Assembly (NCBI RefSeq): GCF_023715535.1
Contig: NZ_JAMBOI010000009.1
Location: 28,912 to 92,911, forward strand
Origin: Sporosarcina luteola
Lineage (GTDB): Bacteria; Bacillota; Bacilli; Bacillales_A; Planococcaceae
Length of the DNA: 64,000 nt
Direction of reading: 5' to 3'
The notes under the pieces are model-generated. The model was not told the DNA's origin. It saw nothing but the letters and a program-made list of their open reading frames with translations, and made no database searches. A program made the position numbers and the translations under genes. Below, piece by piece: positions 24,087 through 32,843 of this stretch (the stretch's first letter is position 1; each line of letters starts with the position of its first letter).

Positions 24087-25082
24087 TTAATAGATTAAAT
24101 TAATGAATTCCTCTTTCGTGATTCCGCCAAGAACGGTCGGAATGTCAATCCCGTCGAGTGCTTTCGTAATTGATTCGCGATCGTATTGGACGCCCTTCAG
24201 ACTATCTTCGACTACCGCCACATCACCGACGCCGAAAAAGTCGCCGAAAATGTTGACGTCATTAATAATATTCCCTTTTTCGACTTGCAGGCGCACATCA
24301 ATCCCGCCGACAGGGAAGCGGTGAGAATGCTGCATATTGAATTTCGGAGATTTGCCGTAGTTCCAGTCCCAGTTGCCGTAGCGCTCTGAGGATAAAGCCC
24401 GGATGTTGTCCCAGTCTTCGTCGGTCAGTTCCCAATACTGTACGTTCTCTTCGCCGCCAAAAATGGACTTCAGAATCTCCATGCGGAACTGTTCGATCGT
24501 CATCGGTCCTTCGATGAACTCCGATATGTTTGCGACACGGCTGCGGATCGATTTGATCCCTTTCGATTCGATTTTGTCCTTCTTCACTTTCAATGCAGAC
24601 ACGACACGCTCGATTTCCGTATCAAACATCAACGTCCCGTGGGTGAACATGCGCCCTTGTGTCGCGAATTGTGCGTTGCCCGAAACTTTCCGCCCTTCGA
24701 CGAGGATGTCATTACGGCCAAGCAATTCCGCCTTGACACCCATTTCGCCCAATGCCTTGATGACCGGCTCGGTGAATTTCTTGAAGTTGCGGAACGATTC
24801 CCCGTCATCTTTCGTTATGAAGCTGAAGTTGAGGTTCCCTAAGTCATGATACACAGCGCCTCCGCCTGAAAGCCTGCGGACGACGTGGATGCCGTTCGCA
24901 TCGACGTACTCGGTATTGATTTCCTCGACAGTATTTTGGTTCTTCCCGATGATGATTGACGGTTCGTTGATATAGAACAGCAGAAACGGATCTTTGTCGA
25001 TGTCCATGTTTTTCAATACATACTCCTCGATCGCAAGGTTGATCCTCGGATCGGTAATGCCTTTATTATCAACGAAATACAC
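24087..25082 (-). CDS. lplJ: Lipoate--protein ligase
   Basis: A 331-residue enzyme, the same length as B. subtilis LplJ and very similar to it. It activates free lipoate with ATP and joins it to the E2 and GcvH lipoyl domains. The signature RRLSGGGAVYHDLGNLNFSF begins at residue 69, and the lipoyl-AMP lysine is in GRKVSGNAQF (about 133). The C-terminal accessory domain is present. The start is a GTG at 25082 behind GGGAG; the homologue's first residues line up from here. It stands alone, with its own terminator. Confidence 0.93.
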   Translation of the reverse strand: MYFVDNKGITDPRINLAIEEYVLKNMDIDKDPFLLFYINEPSIIIGKNQNTVEEINTEYVDANGIHVVRRLSGGGAVYHDLGNLNFSFITKDDGESFRNFKKFTEPVIKALGEMGVKAELLGRNDILVEGRKVSGNAQFATQGRMFTHGTLMFDTEIERVVSALKVKKDKIESKGIKSIRSRVANISEFIEGPMTIEQFRMEILKSIFGGEENVQYWELTDEDWDNIRALSSERYGNWDWNYGKSPKFNMQHSHRFPVGGIDVRLQVEKGNIINDVNIFGDFFGVGDVAVVEDSLKGVQYDRESITKALDGIDIPTVLGGITKEEFINLIY

Positions 25083-25143
25083 AATAATCGCTCCCTATGT
25101 AAATGAATTCACTTCTATTTTATCCGAAATGAACAGAAAAGTG

Positions 25144-25173
25144 TTGACATTTGATCTGCTGTTATAATACAAT
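25144..25173 (+). promoter_or_regulatory. Promoter of the yhfH-like pair
   Basis: TTGACA (25144-25149) is 18 bases before TACAAT (25168-25173). A TATAAT at 25163 is only 13 bases away and so less likely to be used. The ribosome site AGAGGAGG follows at 25201. Confidence 0.6.
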
Positions 25174-25216
25174 CATTCTAACAAATTTAGTTATAGAACA
25201 AGAGGAGGAAGATGAA

Positions 25217-25342
25217 ATGGTCGAGAGTATCGTAGAATTTTTCAGAAACCTGCCTGCTAAAGCCTGTGACGTTTGTGGAGAGAAAATTGAAGAACAGCAT
25301 GAGTGCTACAGTAATAAATGTGACGAGTGCAATATCGTCTAA
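25217..25342 (+). CDS. yhfH: YhfH-like cysteine-rich mini-protein, copy 1
   Basis: A 41-residue protein beginning MVESIVEFFRNLPAKACDVC. It has CDVC, then HEC, and KCDEC near the end: a C-x2-C ... H-x-C ... C-x2-C set that could bind one zinc. This fits the small YhfH-like family of Bacillales, whose role is unknown; B. subtilis yhfH also lies next to lplJ. AGAGGAGG is eight bases before the ATG. A second, nearly identical gene follows 79 bases on, so the pair comes from a local duplication. Confidence 0.75.
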   Translation: MVESIVEFFRNLPAKACDVCGEKIEEQHECYSNKCDECNIV

Positions 25343-25421
25343 TTTTTTTACCTATGCTGTTATACCACACTAGCCCAATTACCTACTCAGTATTAGTACA
25401 AATAGACAGGAGGGAATACCG

Positions 25422-25547
25422 ATGCTAGAGAATGTCATTGAGTTTTTCAAGAACCTGCCTGCAAAAACCTGTGCCGAATGCGGAAAAGAGATTGAGGAAC
25501 AGCATGAATGCTACAGCAATAAATGCGATGAGTGCAACATCATATAA
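25422..25547 (+). CDS. yhfH: YhfH-like cysteine-rich mini-protein, copy 2
   Basis: A 41-residue protein, MLENVIEFFKNLPAKTCAEC at the start and EEQHECYSNKCDECNII at the end, about 75-80 percent identical to copy 1 by eye, with all cysteines and the histidine kept. AGGAGGG lies eight bases before the ATG. Synonymous changes are frequent between the copies, which suggests selection on the protein rather than a very recent duplication. Below 60 codons, so easily missed. Confidence 0.75.
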   Translation: MLENVIEFFKNLPAKTCAECGKEIEEQHECYSNKCDECNII

Positions 25548-25555
25548 TACAAAAT

Positions 25556-25606
25556 AGGACTGCCCGGAAAGTCGATTAATCGCCTTCCCGTAGCAGTCCT
25601 GTTTTT
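25556..25606 (+). terminator. Terminator after the yhfH pair
   Basis: AGGACTGC (25556-25563) pairs with GCAGTCCT (25593-25600), with a further inner stem around CGATTAATCG, followed by GTTTTT. It may also stop the GDPD transcript from the other side. Confidence 0.75.
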
Positions 25607-25620
25607 GTATGAAGCAACTT

Positions 25621-25760
25621 TTATGATCACTTACCAGCTTTTATGATCACCCACCGGCTTTTATGATCACCCGCCAGCTTTTATGATCACTCGCCGGCTT
25701 TTATGATCACTCACCAGCTGTTATGATCACTTACCGGCTTTTATGATCACTCACCGACTG
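25621..25760. repeat. 20-bp tandem repeat array, TTATGATCAC family
   Basis: Seven exact 20-bp units begin at 25621, 25641, 25661, 25681, 25701, 25721 and 25741. Each starts TTATGATCAC and is followed by ten looser bases of the type TCACCGGCTT. The array ends two bases from the GDPD stop codon, so it is its 3' UTR. Confidence 0.9.
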
Positions 25761-25762
25761 TT

Positions 25763-26620
25763 TTATTCGTCCAAAATATCGGGTTCGTCCGTAGCAATGC
25801 CGTTGACGCCCATCGCTTTCAACCGCAAGGCGGCTTCGGCATCATTCACCGTGTAAGCATATACCGCGAGACCCTCGCCGTGCATTGTGTTGACGAAAGG
25901 AGGCGTCAATGCTTCGTAGCTCACGTTGATGCCTGAAGCGTACGATAGAATATCCTTCAATTCCTTCTTCGTTAGTGCCGCTTCCTCCCCTTCATCGAAG
26001 GAAATCAATTGAATCAGCGGAATCTCAGGGTCAATCTTATGCACTTGCTTCAATGCCGTCTTATCGAATGAAAGGATGACCGCTTTCGGATACCCTTTGG
26101 CGTCGGAACCGATCAACTGCTGCTCCTTCATGAGTCGGACCAATTCCTCCTCGATGCCTGGGTATTGCTCTGTATCTTTCAATTCGATGACAAAGCGAAG
26201 GTCTCCTTTCATCTGTTCAACCACTTCCCGCAATGTCGGAATTTCGTAAGCCTCCTCTTCGTCTCGGCCGCTGACGGTGACTTTCTCGCCTTTCTCCTCG
26301 TTCGCAGTGAGTTCTTTCAATTCGGCTAATGTAAAGTCCTTAATTTTTCCGGTAGCTTCTGTCGTCCGTTTCACGTCATCGTCATGCATGACGATCAGTT
26401 CTCCGTCCTTCGTCAAATGGATGTCAAGCTCGACATAATCCGCATTGAGATCTTCCGCAAGCTCGAAGGAAGGCAACGTATTTTCCGGTTCGTATGCAGA
26501 TGCGCCACGATGCGCAATGATGAGGAAGCCTTCCTCCGGCATTGGATTGTCCCAATCATTTCCGATGGAACAAGCAGATAATAGGAGAGCTGTGCTTAGT
26601 AGTAGTAGCAGTTTTTTCAT
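25763..26620 (-). CDS. Glycerophosphodiester phosphodiesterase lipoprotein
   Basis: A 285-residue exported enzyme. The signal peptide ends in the lipobox LLSAC with C17 as the lipidated residue, so it sits on the outer face of the membrane. The GDPD domain shows IIAHRGASAYEPENTLPSF (H37, R38, E46, N47), ELDIHLTKDGELIVMHDDDV and FVIELKD, the metal and substrate residues of the family. It should split glycerophosphodiesters to glycerol-3-phosphate and an alcohol, perhaps from lipids or teichoic acid. GGAAGGAAG precedes the ATG. It follows the heme operon but is separated by a terminator. Confidence 0.92.
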   Translation of the reverse strand: MKKLLLLLSTALLLSACSIGNDWDNPMPEEGFLIIAHRGASAYEPENTLPSFELAEDLNADYVELDIHLTKDGELIVMHDDDVKRTTEATGKIKDFTLAELKELTANEEKGEKVTVSGRDEEEAYEIPTLREVVEQMKGDLRFVIELKDTEQYPGIEEELVRLMKEQQLIGSDAKGYPKAVILSFDKTALKQVHKIDPEIPLIQLISFDEGEEAALTKKELKDILSYASGINVSYEALTPPFVNTMHGEGLAVYAYTVNDAEAALRLKAMGVNGIATDEPDILDE

Positions 26621-26643
26621 ATATACTTCCTTCCAATTGAAAA

Positions 26644-26662
26644 AGTCCGCGCGGGGCGGACT
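26644..26662 (-). terminator. Terminator of the hemEHY operon
   Basis: AGTCCGC / GCGGACT stem (26644-26650 with 26656-26662) followed on the minus strand by TTTTTC, ten bases after the hemY stop. Confidence 0.8.
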
Positions 26663-26671
26663 CTTTCGATT

Positions 26672-28093
26672 TTATTTCGTAATCAAATCAGCAATGACCT
26701 CTTCCACAGCCGCTTTGCCTTGATCGATGCAGTCCGGCAGTCCGACTCCGTCATAAGAGGCGCCTGCCAATTTGACGTTCGGGAAAGCATTTTTCAGTTC
26801 TGCACGGGCGGCATCTATACGTTGGCGATGCCCGACCCGGTATTGCGGCCGGTCATCTTTGAAGCGTGTAATGACCGTGAAGTCCGGCTTGCCTTTGATT
26901 GTTATGATCTTCCCTAAATCTTCGAGGACGATCCGCTCGATTTCGTCATCCGGCAAATCGACGATCGCATCTTCTCCCGGACGCCCGACGAATGCGCGCA
27001 GCAAGACTTTCCCTTCCGGCGTCGACGTCGGCCATTTCCGGGAGACCCATGTGCAGGCGGTGATGGAGTAATCACTGCTACGGGAAACGAGGAAACCTGT
27101 CCCTTCCGTATCTTGGACGACCGCTTCTGCAGGAAATGCGAGTGCGACTGTCGCAACGGATGTCGTGTGGATTTCCTTCAGTCCTTGCAGTAGTCGGTGT
27201 GGGGCGAATAGTTGGCTTGCCGCCATATGACCGGTCGTCAAGATGACGGAATCGGCCACGATCGTTTCACCGGTATTCAGCTGCAAGACGTTTTGATTCC
27301 CCTGCTTCGAAATGCTTTCGATGCGGATCCCTTTCCGTACTGTTCCAGGTTCCAACTTCTGCTCCGCCGCCTCGACAATTGATTCAAGCCCGTTCCGAAG
27401 CGAATGGAACGCCCCTTTTTGGGAGGCGCCATGTCCATCCTTCTGAGGAACTTGCTTCGGCGTCGTCTTCTTCATGCCGAGGATGAGGCTGCGGTGTTTC
27501 TTTTCCACTTCGTAAAATTGCGGAAACGTCGATTGCAAGCTCATATGATCGATATCGCCTGCATACACTCCCGATAATAGCGGCTCGATGAGGTTTTCAA
27601 CGATTTCCGGTCCGAATCGGCGACGGAAGAAGTGGCCGAGTGACTGGTCCCCTTCAACCCCTGAACGCGGCAGGACGAAATCCCCTGCCGCCCTCAGTTT
27701 TCCTGCCAATGAAAACAGGTCAGATTTCAGGAACGGGCCGACCTTCGTCGGGATGCCCATGACGGAGCCGCCCGGGATAGGCTGCAGCCGGCCGTTCACG
27801 AGGATGTACGCCTGCCCCGTCGCATTGCGCACAAGATCGTCGCCAATGCCTACATCCTTCGCGAATGTGTCCATGCTTTTCTTTCGGATGAGGAAGCTGT
27901 CCGGTCCCCGTTCGATGACAAAGCCGTCACGGCGGACCGTCTGGATTTTTCCACCCAGCCGGTTCGTCGCTTCGATCAGTGTCACTTCGATCGGCAAGTT
28001 CTGTTCACGGGCCGCTTTTTGCAAATAAAATGCTGCGGAAAGCCCGGTGATCCCTCCACCGACGATGACGACTCTTTTCTTTTGTCCACTCAT
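26672..28093 (-). CDS. hemY: Protoporphyrinogen/coproporphyrinogen III oxidase
   Basis: A 473-residue FAD enzyme that removes six electrons to make the porphyrin ring, with oxygen as acceptor. The dinucleotide motif VVIVGGGITGLSAAFYL lies at 8-24, followed by the acidic ribose-binding residue in VTLIEATNRLGGKI. The C-terminal FAD segment GASYDGVGLPDCIDQG is also present. In Firmicutes this enzyme works on coproporphyrinogen III (CgoX) in the coproporphyrin-dependent route. It is third in hemE-hemH-hemY, 21 bases after hemH; AGGAAG precedes the ATG. Confidence 0.93.
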   Translation of the reverse strand: MSGQKKRVVIVGGGITGLSAAFYLQKAAREQNLPIEVTLIEATNRLGGKIQTVRRDGFVIERGPDSFLIRKKSMDTFAKDVGIGDDLVRNATGQAYILVNGRLQPIPGGSVMGIPTKVGPFLKSDLFSLAGKLRAAGDFVLPRSGVEGDQSLGHFFRRRFGPEIVENLIEPLLSGVYAGDIDHMSLQSTFPQFYEVEKKHRSLILGMKKTTPKQVPQKDGHGASQKGAFHSLRNGLESIVEAAEQKLEPGTVRKGIRIESISKQGNQNVLQLNTGETIVADSVILTTGHMAASQLFAPHRLLQGLKEIHTTSVATVALAFPAEAVVQDTEGTGFLVSRSSDYSITACTWVSRKWPTSTPEGKVLLRAFVGRPGEDAIVDLPDDEIERIVLEDLGKIITIKGKPDFTVITRFKDDRPQYRVGHRQRIDAARAELKNAFPNVKLAGASYDGVGLPDCIDQGKAAVEEVIADLITK

Positions 28094-28114
28094 GTCATCA
28101 CTTCCTAGCTGCCC

Positions 28115-29047
28115 TCAGGCTTCCTTCAATTGCTCAAGCACCGCATCCGCCATTGCGGTAATGAATAGCGGATCCGTATTCGGCATTGCGGGACGGTAAT
28201 AGGATGCACCGATTTCGTCGCATACAACTTTACATTCGTGGTCATTATCATATAGGACTTCCAAATGGTCCGAAACGAAGCCTACCGGTGTATAGACGAA
28301 TGCTTCATAGCCTTTCTGCTCATGCAAGTCGCGCGTCAAGTCCTGGACGTCAGGTCCGAGCCATGGCTCTCCCGTCTGCCCTTCACTTTGCCAGCCGACT
28401 GCGTACTGTTCGATTTCTGCCGCTTCCGCAATCAATTTCGCTGTCTCATCCAATTGTTCCGGATACGGATCTCCGAATTGCTTGATCTTTTCAGGCAAGG
28501 AGTGCGCCGAAACGACGAGGCATGCTTTTTCACGTTCTGCATCACTCATACCTGCATACGTGCTGCGAATCTTATCCGCCCAGTATTCGATGAACTTCGG
28601 CTGTTTGTACCAGCTTTCGACCGATGTCATGGAAATACCGTGCTTCTCGGCTTCTTCCTTCGCGCGTTCATTATATGATTTCACGGAGAATGAAGAATAA
28701 TGGGGTGCCAATACGATTGACACCGCTTCTTTGATTCCGTCAGTTTCCATCTGTTCAACCGCTTCTTCGACAAATGGCGTAATATGCTTCAAGCCGACAT
28801 AGACGTTGAACTCGATTTCATCCTGCATCGCATTCAGACGGTCGCCAAGTGCATTCGCCTGGTTTTCCGTAATTTTCGCGAGCGGGGAAATGCCGCCGAT
28901 CGCTTGATAACGCGCCTTCAGATCTTCCAGTTGTTCCGGTGCAGGCGGACGGCCGCGCCGGATATGCGTGTAGTACGGTAAGATATCCTCTTCCTTGTAT
29001 GGCGTTCCGTACGCCATGACTAAAAGTCCCATTTTCCTTTTTGTCAT
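28115..29047 (-). CDS. hemH: Ferrochelatase (coproporphyrin ferrochelatase)
   Basis: A 310-residue soluble enzyme that puts Fe2+ into the porphyrin. It begins [20 protein letters not shown]; the catalytic histidine is H182 in [10 protein letters not shown], and PHYSSFSV and the Glu-rich metal site [16 protein letters not shown] follow known family members. Length fits the Firmicute monomer without a [2Fe-2S] tail. ATG at 29047 is used because GAGGTG is six bases upstream; a GTG nine bases earlier is in frame but lies within that site. Second gene of the hem operon. Confidence 0.94.
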   Translation of the reverse strand: MTKRKMGLLVMAYGTPYKEEDILPYYTHIRRGRPPAPEQLEDLKARYQAIGGISPLAKITENQANALGDRLNAMQDEIEFNVYVGLKHITPFVEEAVEQMETDGIKEAVSIVLAPHYSSFSVKSYNERAKEEAEKHGISMTSVESWYKQPKFIEYWADKIRSTYAGMSDAEREKACLVVSAHSLPEKIKQFGDPYPEQLDETAKLIAEAAEIEQYAVGWQSEGQTGEPWLGPDVQDLTRDLHEQKGYEAFVYTPVGFVSDHLEVLYDNDHECKVVCDEIGASYYRPAMPNTDPLFITAMADAVLEQLKEA

Positions 29048-29081
29048 CAGTTGCACCTCATTACAAATTTAGTTAAGAGAT

Positions 29082-30119
29082 TTATTTTCGAAGTTGTGCG
29101 CTGTATTCATGAACGAATTGTGTCAATCGTTGCAATGTAGCAGGCTGGACTTCAGGGAAGACGCCGTGGCCAAGGTTGAAAATGTGGCTGCCGTGCTCGA
29201 CGCCTTGTTCAACGATGACTTTCGCACGTTCTTCGATGATATCCCAATCTGCTAGAAGCAATGCAGGGTCCAAGTTGCCTTGCAACGTCTTCGTCAATCC
29301 TCTTTCCCCGGCTTCCTTGACTGATAAACGCCAGTCCAAGCCGACAACGTCAACTGGAAGGTCATGCCATTCGTTCGCCAAATGGCTCGCCCCGACGCCG
29401 AACGTGATCAATGGCACATTCAATTCGCGGAGTTCATTAAAGATGCGTGTCATGACAGGCTTGATGAAGACTCTGTAATCGGAAACGTTCAATGCGCCGA
29501 CCCATGAATCGAATACTTGGATCGCGGCTGCTCCCGCTGCCACTTGTGCTTTGATCGATGTGATGATCGTATCGCCCAATTTATTCATGAGTGCAAACCA
29601 TGCTTCAGGCTCAGACACCATGAAAGATTTCGTTAAGTTATAGCTTTTTGAAGGACCGCCCTCAATCATGTAGCTGGCTAATGTGAATGGAGCTCCGGCA
29701 AAGCCGATCAATGGTACATTCAGTTGCTCTTTCAAGATCTTGATCGTGTCGATGACGAATGGGATATCGTCCTCTGGTGACAGCTCTCCGAGATTATGGA
29801 CGTCCTGCACTGAACGGATCGGATTTGAAATGACAGGGCCGACACCCGCTTTTATTTTTACATCCACTCCGATTCCCGGAAGCGGCGTTACGATATCCTT
29901 ATATAAAATGGCAGCGTCGACATTGTATTGGTCGACAGGCAGCTTTGTCACATACGCGCAAAGCTCCGGCTGATGTGTAATCTCTTCTAATGAATACTTC
30001 TCTTTTATTTTACGGTATTCGGGCTGAGAACGACCCGCTTGCCTCATGAACCAAACCGGTGTATGGTCGATTTTTTCTCCTCTTGCAGCACGAAGCAGTG
30101 TATCGTTAAATGTTGTCAT
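29082..30119 (-). CDS. hemE: Uroporphyrinogen decarboxylase
   Basis: A 345-residue enzyme that turns uroporphyrinogen III into coproporphyrinogen III by four decarboxylations. The signature [16 protein letters not shown] (21-36) carries the substrate arginines; [11 protein letters not shown] has the essential aspartate, and [10 protein letters not shown] is near the end. It is the first gene of hemE-hemH-hemY. ATG 30119 gives the usual family start [14 protein letters not shown]; a longer frame to 30161 has no support. The ribosome site (GTGGGA) is modest. A good sigma-A promoter lies 28 bases upstream. Confidence 0.94.
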   Translation of the reverse strand: MTTFNDTLLRAARGEKIDHTPVWFMRQAGRSQPEYRKIKEKYSLEEITHQPELCAYVTKLPVDQYNVDAAILYKDIVTPLPGIGVDVKIKAGVGPVISNPIRSVQDVHNLGELSPEDDIPFVIDTIKILKEQLNVPLIGFAGAPFTLASYMIEGGPSKSYNLTKSFMVSEPEAWFALMNKLGDTIITSIKAQVAAGAAAIQVFDSWVGALNVSDYRVFIKPVMTRIFNELRELNVPLITFGVGASHLANEWHDLPVDVVGLDWRLSVKEAGERGLTKTLQGNLDPALLLADWDIIEERAKVIVEQGVEHGSHIFNLGHGVFPEVQPATLQRLTQFVHEYSAQLRK

Positions 30120-30146
30120 AAATCGATTCCCACTTTCTTTATAATA

Positions 30147-30175
30147 ATTATCGAAGTTCACTTATTCGTCTTCAA
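30147..30175 (-). promoter_or_regulatory. Promoter of hemEHY
   Basis: Minus strand TTGAAG (30175-30170) and GATAAT (30152-30147) with a 17-base spacer. The start would be close to 30140, giving a short leader before the hemE ATG. Confidence 0.55.
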
Positions 30176-30387
30176 ATATAGACGTTTCCCCTTGGAATGT
30201 ATAGTGATTGAGCCGAATTGTCATCAATTTGTGCTCATATTTCCTGCTCGCCGCCACCAAATCGACATTGTTTGTTTTAATTGTCCCGAACAGGGAAAAT
30301 ATGAAGAGTATCTACTGTTTCGGACTGTCGGCATTCTGTCTGATAGGAAGTGAATCGTTCGAATAAAGTTTCTGAGGAGGTTTTGAG

Positions 30388-30903
30388 ATGTATATGTATT
30401 TGACTACTGGAACAAGGGACTTCATGGAGAAGCTTCAGCAGCGCCATGAAGATAAAGAAATGATTCTCATGCATGGAGGCGGCCAGTCGCTGCTCGTACA
30501 TGAGACGGACGGAAAGTCGGTCTTTCAGACACCAAGACGGTATGAAGTAGTAAGCTCTTTCGGCAAATTGACGGAGGAGGGCTACTTCGTTTTCAATAAC
30601 ATCCCAGTCACGGATGAAGGGCGGCCAGTCTTTGAACACCGCTTTTCCGGCGGCGGTGGAAAGATTGAGAGCCAGCAAGGGTTCATCGCTTTCCGCCTTC
30701 TCCGCCCGCTCGACTCGGACACGTATATCGTCATGACCGAATGGGAGGATGCATCAGACTTTGACCGTTGGAAACATTCGCCGGCGTTCAAGGAATCGCA
30801 TCAATCGACTGACATGAAGGAATTCGCCGGCAATACAACACATATTTTCTCAAGTGCATCTTATATTACGACGTATATTGCGAAAATCGAAGAAGACGAA
30901 TGA
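30388..30903 (+). CDS. hmoB: Heme-degrading monooxygenase, HmoB-like
   Basis: A 171-residue protein matching B. subtilis HmoB (YhgC). The C-terminal half is an antibiotic-biosynthesis-monooxygenase (IsdG-type) fold: LLRPLDSDTYIVMTEWEDAS and the heme-ligand region DFDRWKHSPAFKESH. The N-terminal half has MYLTTGTRDFMEKLQQ and a conserved SSFGKL...GYFVFNNIPV stretch. It opens heme to release iron. It is divergent from hemE, so synthesis and breakdown of heme share one intergenic region. GAGGAGG lies before the ATG. Confidence 0.9.
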   Translation: MYMYLTTGTRDFMEKLQQRHEDKEMILMHGGGQSLLVHETDGKSVFQTPRRYEVVSSFGKLTEEGYFVFNNIPVTDEGRPVFEHRFSGGGGKIESQQGFIAFRLLRPLDSDTYIVMTEWEDASDFDRWKHSPAFKESHQSTDMKEFAGNTTHIFSSASYITTYIAKIEEDE

Positions 30904-30983
30904 TGCCAGACCGGATTGCTTCGCTCGGAACGTATTGTTATAATTGCGAATATAACTAATGCGTTTTGAGAGGGGTAATTGGA

Positions 30984-32150
30984 ATGAATGAGCAACTGTT
31001 CGAGAAGTTGGATTGCGCTTACGAAGAAATGGTCGTCATCCGAAGGCATCTTCATATGCATCCGGAGTTATCTTTTAAAGAAGAGAAAACCGCACAATAC
31101 ATCCATGATTTCTACGCAGATCTCGGCGTCGATGTCCGTACAGGCGTCGGCGGCAATGGCGTAGTTGCCCGTGTCAAAGGAGCGCGTCCCGGCAAGACGG
31201 TCGCTTTGCGTGCAGATTTTGACGCCTTGCCGATTCAGGACGAAAAAGACGTCCCTTATAAATCGACAGTTCCCGGTGTCATGCACGCTTGCGGACACGA
31301 CGGCCATACAGCAGCATTGCTTCAATTGGCGAAGGCGATCCATGAGCTGCGGGAAGATCTCGCAGGGGAATATGTCTTCATCCACCAGCATGCCGAGGAA
31401 TTTGCTCCAGGCGGGGCCATTTCAATGATCGAGGACGGTTGCCTGGACGGTGTCGATGTGATTTTCGGCACGCATCTTTGGTCGCTCTTCCCCTATAAAA
31501 CTATCGAGTATTTAACAGGCCCGGTCATGGCGGCTGCCGACCGTTTTGAAATTACGATCCAAGGCGCTGGAGGCCATGGAGCTGCACCGCATCAGACGAA
31601 GGACGCCATCGTTATCGGTGCGCAGCTCGTCATGAACTTGCAGCAGCTCGTGTCCCGCCGCGTCGACCCGATTGAATCGGCCGTATTGTCCGTCGGTTCA
31701 TTCGTTGCGGACAACGCGTTCAATGTCATCGCCGATTCCGCAAAGCTTGGCGGCACGGTGCGTACTTTCAATCCCGATGTCCGCGACATGATGGAGCGTG
31801 AAATGGCTCGGGTCGTGGAAGGCACGGCAATTGCCAATGATTGTGAAATCCGGTTCGACTATTTCCGCGGCTATCCTGCTGTCGTCAACCATAAAGAAGA
31901 AACCGAGTTTTTGAGACGCATTGCAGAATCCGTACCCGGCGTTGACCATGTCGTGGAAGGCAAGCCGCAAATGGGCGGCGAAGACTTCGCGTACTATTTG
32001 GAAAAGGTGCCTGGCACATTTTTCTTCACAGGTGCCCAGCCGGCTGACACCTATCCTCACCATCATCCGAAATTCGATTTTGAGGAACAGGCGATGCTGC
32101 TCGCAGCGAAAACGCTTGGCGCCGCCGCTTTGGATTATCAAGCTGAATAA
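30984..32150 (+). CDS. M20-family amidohydrolase (N-acyl-amino-acid amidohydrolase type)
   Basis: A 388-residue zinc peptidase of family M20D. Metal-binding motifs are HACGHDGHTAALL and the Glu pair in HQHAEEFAPGG; HGAAPHQTKDA marks the dimerisation domain and GGEDFAYYLEKVPG the last metal site. Family members hydrolyse N-acetyl or other N-acyl amino acids, or IAA-like conjugates; the substrate is not clear. Start ATG 30984 is used because GAGAGGGG is eight to ten bases upstream. It follows hmoB with an 80-base gap that has its own TATAAT (about 30940), so it may be separate. A second, broken M20 gene lies at 51199. Confidence 0.9.
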   Translation: MNEQLFEKLDCAYEEMVVIRRHLHMHPELSFKEEKTAQYIHDFYADLGVDVRTGVGGNGVVARVKGARPGKTVALRADFDALPIQDEKDVPYKSTVPGVMHACGHDGHTAALLQLAKAIHELREDLAGEYVFIHQHAEEFAPGGAISMIEDGCLDGVDVIFGTHLWSLFPYKTIEYLTGPVMAAADRFEITIQGAGGHGAAPHQTKDAIVIGAQLVMNLQQLVSRRVDPIESAVLSVGSFVADNAFNVIADSAKLGGTVRTFNPDVRDMMEREMARVVEGTAIANDCEIRFDYFRGYPAVVNHKEETEFLRRIAESVPGVDHVVEGKPQMGGEDFAYYLEKVPGTFFFTGAQPADTYPHHHPKFDFEEQAMLLAAKTLGAAALDYQAE

Positions 32151-32159
32151 ACTATACTT

Positions 32160-32185
32160 CCCCCTGCCATTCATGGGGGATTTTT
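32160..32185 (+). terminator. Terminator of the M20 gene
   Basis: Short stem CCCC-tg-CCAT / ATGG-g-GG followed by seven T, just after the stop codon at 32150. Confidence 0.6.
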
Positions 32186-32306
32186 TTATGCTTCGGCAGC
32201 ATTTTAATAGATAGTTCTAATTATTCATACAAAGTACTTGTTTTTTAAAATCCTTATCCTATAATACTAGTGAGGGATGGAAATAATAGGATAGGGGGAA
32301 GTGGAT

Positions 32307-32843
32307 TTGACTGAATTCGAACCAAGGTATTATCTATCGTTTGATACCCTCATGTTACAGCCGAAGAGAGAAGGCAATAAGGTTTTCACAAGGGTTATCG
32401 AGCGGAACAGGACATTGACAGTGCCAAAAAAATCGATACATATCGTGACCAGTTCATGCGATTTCTATGGCTCCAATTATACAACCGTCATGAATACATC
32501 CAGGCGGTTATTTGGGGATAATAAGCAGAAGGCGCCTTTCCTGTTGACGAATGGTTTTGGCATTCCATTCATCTTCATTCCGACATTATCTCCTTTATCG
32601 GATCAAAATGTATGGATTTCCTACCATGCAATTGATTTTTTCGCAGCTGAGGGCCTAGGCACTACCGTCACATTGGAGAATGGGATGAAATATAAGTTGG
32701 ACATTTCGGTGCCGACGATGAACCGGCAGTACACATTGGCTAAATTGCTCGAGAGGGACTTTTTTAAGAGGCAGAGGAGTTACGACCGCACCTCTTTCCT
32801 GTTTCCGCCTACTGACCCGCCAACTGATTACCCGACCTTGTGA
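32307..32843 (+). CDS. comK: Competence transcription factor ComK
   Basis: About 178 residues with the ComK fold: a central IHIVTSSCDFYGSNYTTVMN matches the B. subtilis IVDRSCRFFGSSYAGR region, and FIFIPTLSPLSDQNVWISYH matches the PTLSS...CGWISH region. ComK binds two AT boxes and switches on the DNA-uptake genes. There is no ATG. I prefer TTG 32307, eight bases after AGGGGG; a GTG at 32301 is only two bases from that site. The protein ends early after a TDPPTDYPTL tail, and lacks the C-terminal part seen in B. subtilis, as in other Planococcaceae-like ComKs. Its 3' end overlaps yhjD on the other strand by 35 bases. Confidence 0.85.
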   Translation: MTEFEPRYYLSFDTLMLQPKREGNKVFTRVIERNRTLTVPKKSIHIVTSSCDFYGSNYTTVMNTSRRLFGDNKQKAPFLLTNGFGIPFIFIPTLSPLSDQNVWISYHAIDFFAAEGLGTTVTLENGMKYKLDISVPTMNRQYTLAKLLERDFFKRQRSYDRTSFLFPPTDPPTDYPTL

